The notes under the pieces were generated by a model. The model was not told the origin of the DNA. It saw only the letters and a list, made by a program, of their open reading frames with translations, and did not search any database. From positions 1 to 33,531 of the forward strand of contig JAJRWA010000107.1 of the NCBI GenBank assembly GCA_024277025.1: a DNA stretch of 33,531 bases, in the 5' to 3' direction. Origin of the DNA: Candidatus Krumholzibacteriota bacterium. Lineage in GTDB: Bacteria; Krumholzibacteriota; Krumholzibacteriia; LZORAL124-64-63. Made by a program: the position numbers and the translations under genes. Of this stretch, positions 31,765 through 33,531 are shown piece after piece; position 1 is the stretch's first letter; the number at the start of each line of letters is the position of its first letter.

Positions 31765-33522
31765 TTACTTGCCGGGCTTGTCCCAGCGTTCCCGATCACT
31801 CTCGAGCAGCGGTTTGCCGCCCCCCATCATATCGACCAGATCACCGAGGGCGGCATCATCGGCGCAGGCCTTGGCCAGTTCCTCGCTGTGGGTCGGCGCC
31901 ACCTCCTGGCGAATCTCTTCCTTGACCGCGGCGACCTGCCCCCGCTGTCCCAACACCAATTCAACCTGCAACTGTTTGCCCCACAGCTCGCTCGCCACCG
32001 CGGCGATCGTTTCGCATTCGGCCGCGATGCTCTTGACGGCAAAACTCTTGTCCTCGGCAAAACACACGATCAACCGGCCGCCGTCCGCCAACTCGGGCAG
32101 ACCGTTCATCAGGCACGAGCCCAGGCGCGGATACTGTTTCATCAGCTTGTCAATCAACGCGGTCCAGCCCGGGACGGCACGGTCGGCGGCGGCCAGATCG
32201 GGCCCGCTGCCGGCCACAGGTGCCGCCGATGCCTGACGGGCACCCGGTGTCCCCACATAGGAAGCCGGGCGGGCCGAGGCCGCCGCGCCCTGGGCCTTCT
32301 CGCCGCCCGGGGACTTTGGCCGTGTCGCGGGCCGCGCGGCGGGACGGGCCTGGCCACCGCCAGGACCGCTGCCGAGGGCGGGGCCGCCGCCCAGGGCCCC
32401 AAGACGCCGCGCCAGCTCGGACAGCAGGACCCTGGACTCGAAGCGGCAGTACTCCACCACCGAGGCCTCCAGCAGAATGCGCGGCTGGGTGCTGCGATGG
32501 ATCCGCTCGAAGTGCACCCCGGACCGGTCGATCAGCGCCAGCAGATCCTGCTCCGAGAAATGGCTCGCCTGCCCAGCCAGGCGCTCCACCATTTCCGGCG
32601 GCAGATCGACCATCGGGGCCAACTCGGCGTCGATCTTCAGCAGCATCAGGTTGCGGAAATTCGTCACCACGCCACGGGCAAAAGCGTCCAGGCTCTGGCC
32701 CGTGGTCGCCAGGTTGTCCACCAGCCGCAAAGCCCGCGCCGGATCCCGGGCCACCACCGCCTCGTTCAGTTCCATGAACAGTTCCGAACGCACCAGGCCG
32801 AAGGCCGACACCACGGTTTCCTCGTTGATCACGCCGTCGCAACCGGCGATGACCTGATCCAGCAGGCTCAGCCCGTCGCGCACACTGCCCTCGGCCAGGG
32901 AGACCAGCAGGCGCAGTCCGGATTCTTCCAGTTCCACCTCCTCGGCCGCGGCGATCTTCACCAGCCGCTCGCCCAGCTCGTCCCGGCTCAGCAGCCGAAA
33001 ATCGAAGCGCTGGCAACGGCTGAGGATCGTGCGCGGAATCTTGTTGGGCTCGGTCGTGGCAAAGAAGAAAAATACGCGCGCCGGCGGCTCTTCCAGAATC
33101 TTCAACAGCGCGTTGAACGCCCCCTTGGACAGCATATGCACTTCATCAATGATGAAGACCCGACTGCTGCCCTCGCTCGGCGAGTACTGGGCCATGTCCC
33201 TCAGCTCGCGGATGTTGTCCACTCCGGTGTTGCTCGCCGCGTCGATCTCCAGCACGTCCAGATAACTGCCCTTGGCGATGGCCAGGCAGGTCTCGCAGGT
33301 GCCGCAGGGATTGCCCTCGCGGTTGGTCTGGCAGTTGATGGCCTTGGCCAACAACCGCGCCACCGTCGTCTTGCCGCAGCCACGGGGACCGCTGAACAGG
33401 TAGGCGTGGCTCAGCTTGTCCTTGCGCAGGGCCGCGCGCAGGGTGCCGGTCACGTGGGTCTGTCCGACCACGTCGGCAAAGGTCTCAGGCCGGTACTTGC
33501 GGGCAATCGCTTGATACGACAT
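31765..33522 (-). CDS. dnaX: DNA polymerase III subunit gamma/tau
   Basis: 585 residues from ATG 33522, with GGAG upstream. Clamp-loader ATPase: YRPETFADVVGQ, Walker A GPRGCGKTT near residue 45, the zinc-binding Cys set (NCQTNREGNPCGTCETC), Walker B FIIDEVHML near residue 125, and the sensor SRCQRFDF. Domain III follows. An Ala/Gly/Pro-rich linker spans about residues 375-435, and a C-terminal tau-type domain follows (ALIDKLMKQYPRLGSCLMNG, LIVCFAEDKSFA). I saw no A-rich slippery heptamer for gamma frameshifting. ybaB follows 20 bases later. Confidence 0.97.
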   Translation of the reverse strand: MSYQAIARKYRPETFADVVGQTHVTGTLRAALRKDKLSHAYLFSGPRGCGKTTVARLLAKAINCQTNREGNPCGTCETCLAIAKGSYLDVLEIDAASNTGVDNIRELRDMAQYSPSEGSSRVFIIDEVHMLSKGAFNALLKILEEPPARVFFFFATTEPNKIPRTILSRCQRFDFRLLSRDELGERLVKIAAAEEVELEESGLRLLVSLAEGSVRDGLSLLDQVIAGCDGVINEETVVSAFGLVRSELFMELNEAVVARDPARALRLVDNLATTGQSLDAFARGVVTNFRNLMLLKIDAELAPMVDLPPEMVERLAGQASHFSEQDLLALIDRSGVHFERIHRSTQPRILLEASVVEYCRFESRVLLSELARRLGALGGGPALGSGPGGGQARPAARPATRPKSPGGEKAQGAAASARPASYVGTPGARQASAAPVAGSGPDLAAADRAVPGWTALIDKLMKQYPRLGSCLMNGLPELADGGRLIVCFAEDKSFAVKSIAAECETIAAVASELWGKQLQVELVLGQRGQVAAVKEEIRQEVAPTHSEELAKACADDAALGDLVDMMGGGKPLLESDRERWDKPGK

Positions 33523-33531
33523 GTCGCTCCA

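Noticed and set aside
31765..33522. Programmed frameshift in dnaX producing gamma
   Set aside because: No A-rich slippery heptamer in the GC-rich linker region.

Overview
This is a G+C-rich chromosomal segment from a Gram-negative bacterium. The outer membrane is inferred from a TonB-like protein, several lipoproteins, the LPS-precursor enzyme GmhA and a LivJ/LpoA-like lipoprotein. MglA/MglB, SpoVG, DUF2914, DUF2232 and a SPOR protein occur together with an mglB-mglA pair beside recR-ybaB-dnaX. That mix fits an under-sampled FCB-type or deltaproteobacteria-like lineage (for example Krumholzibacteriota or Eisenbacteria). The lineage is inference; no 16S or marker tree was available. Gene density is very high, nearly everything is on the minus strand, and many genes overlap by a few bases.

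Layout by coordinate (minus-strand operons run right to left). 1-4993: selA, a SPOR membrane protein and smc (cut by the window edge). 5195-8409 (plus strand): a lipoprotein amidase and a TonB-like protein, the only plus-strand genes, divergent from selA. 8393-15454: the rpsF-rpsR-DUF2232-rplI ribosomal block, followed downstream by manC, a parvulin lipoprotein, a DUF2914 protein and a TPR/periplasmic-binding lipoprotein. 15688-18568: prs, rplY, pth and tRNA-Gln. 18651-25397: recA-recX running into rfbD-gmhA-ubiA-DUF362-ispE-spoVG. 25539-28848: cinA, a POT peptide transporter and thpR. 28845-30599: mglB-mglA, then pgpA. 30772-33522: dnaX-ybaB-recR.

Most of the window is housekeeping: DNA repair and replication, translation, PRPP and isoprenoid supply, envelope sugars. 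I did not find a defence island, CRISPR array, prophage, insertion sequence or obvious new multi-gene system. The observations most worth a second look are: (1) pth carries an in-frame TAA just before its conserved C-terminal helix, which continues in the same frame; (2) smc has a sharply bounded 23-codon island of A/T-ending codons over a conserved motif, and an unusual Cys in its Walker A loop; (3) a two-domain amidase whose second domain has lost its zinc ligands; (4) a SPOR protein whose cytoplasmic domain looks like a MinD/BY-kinase fold with an erased P-loop; (5) a structured leader ahead of rpsF.
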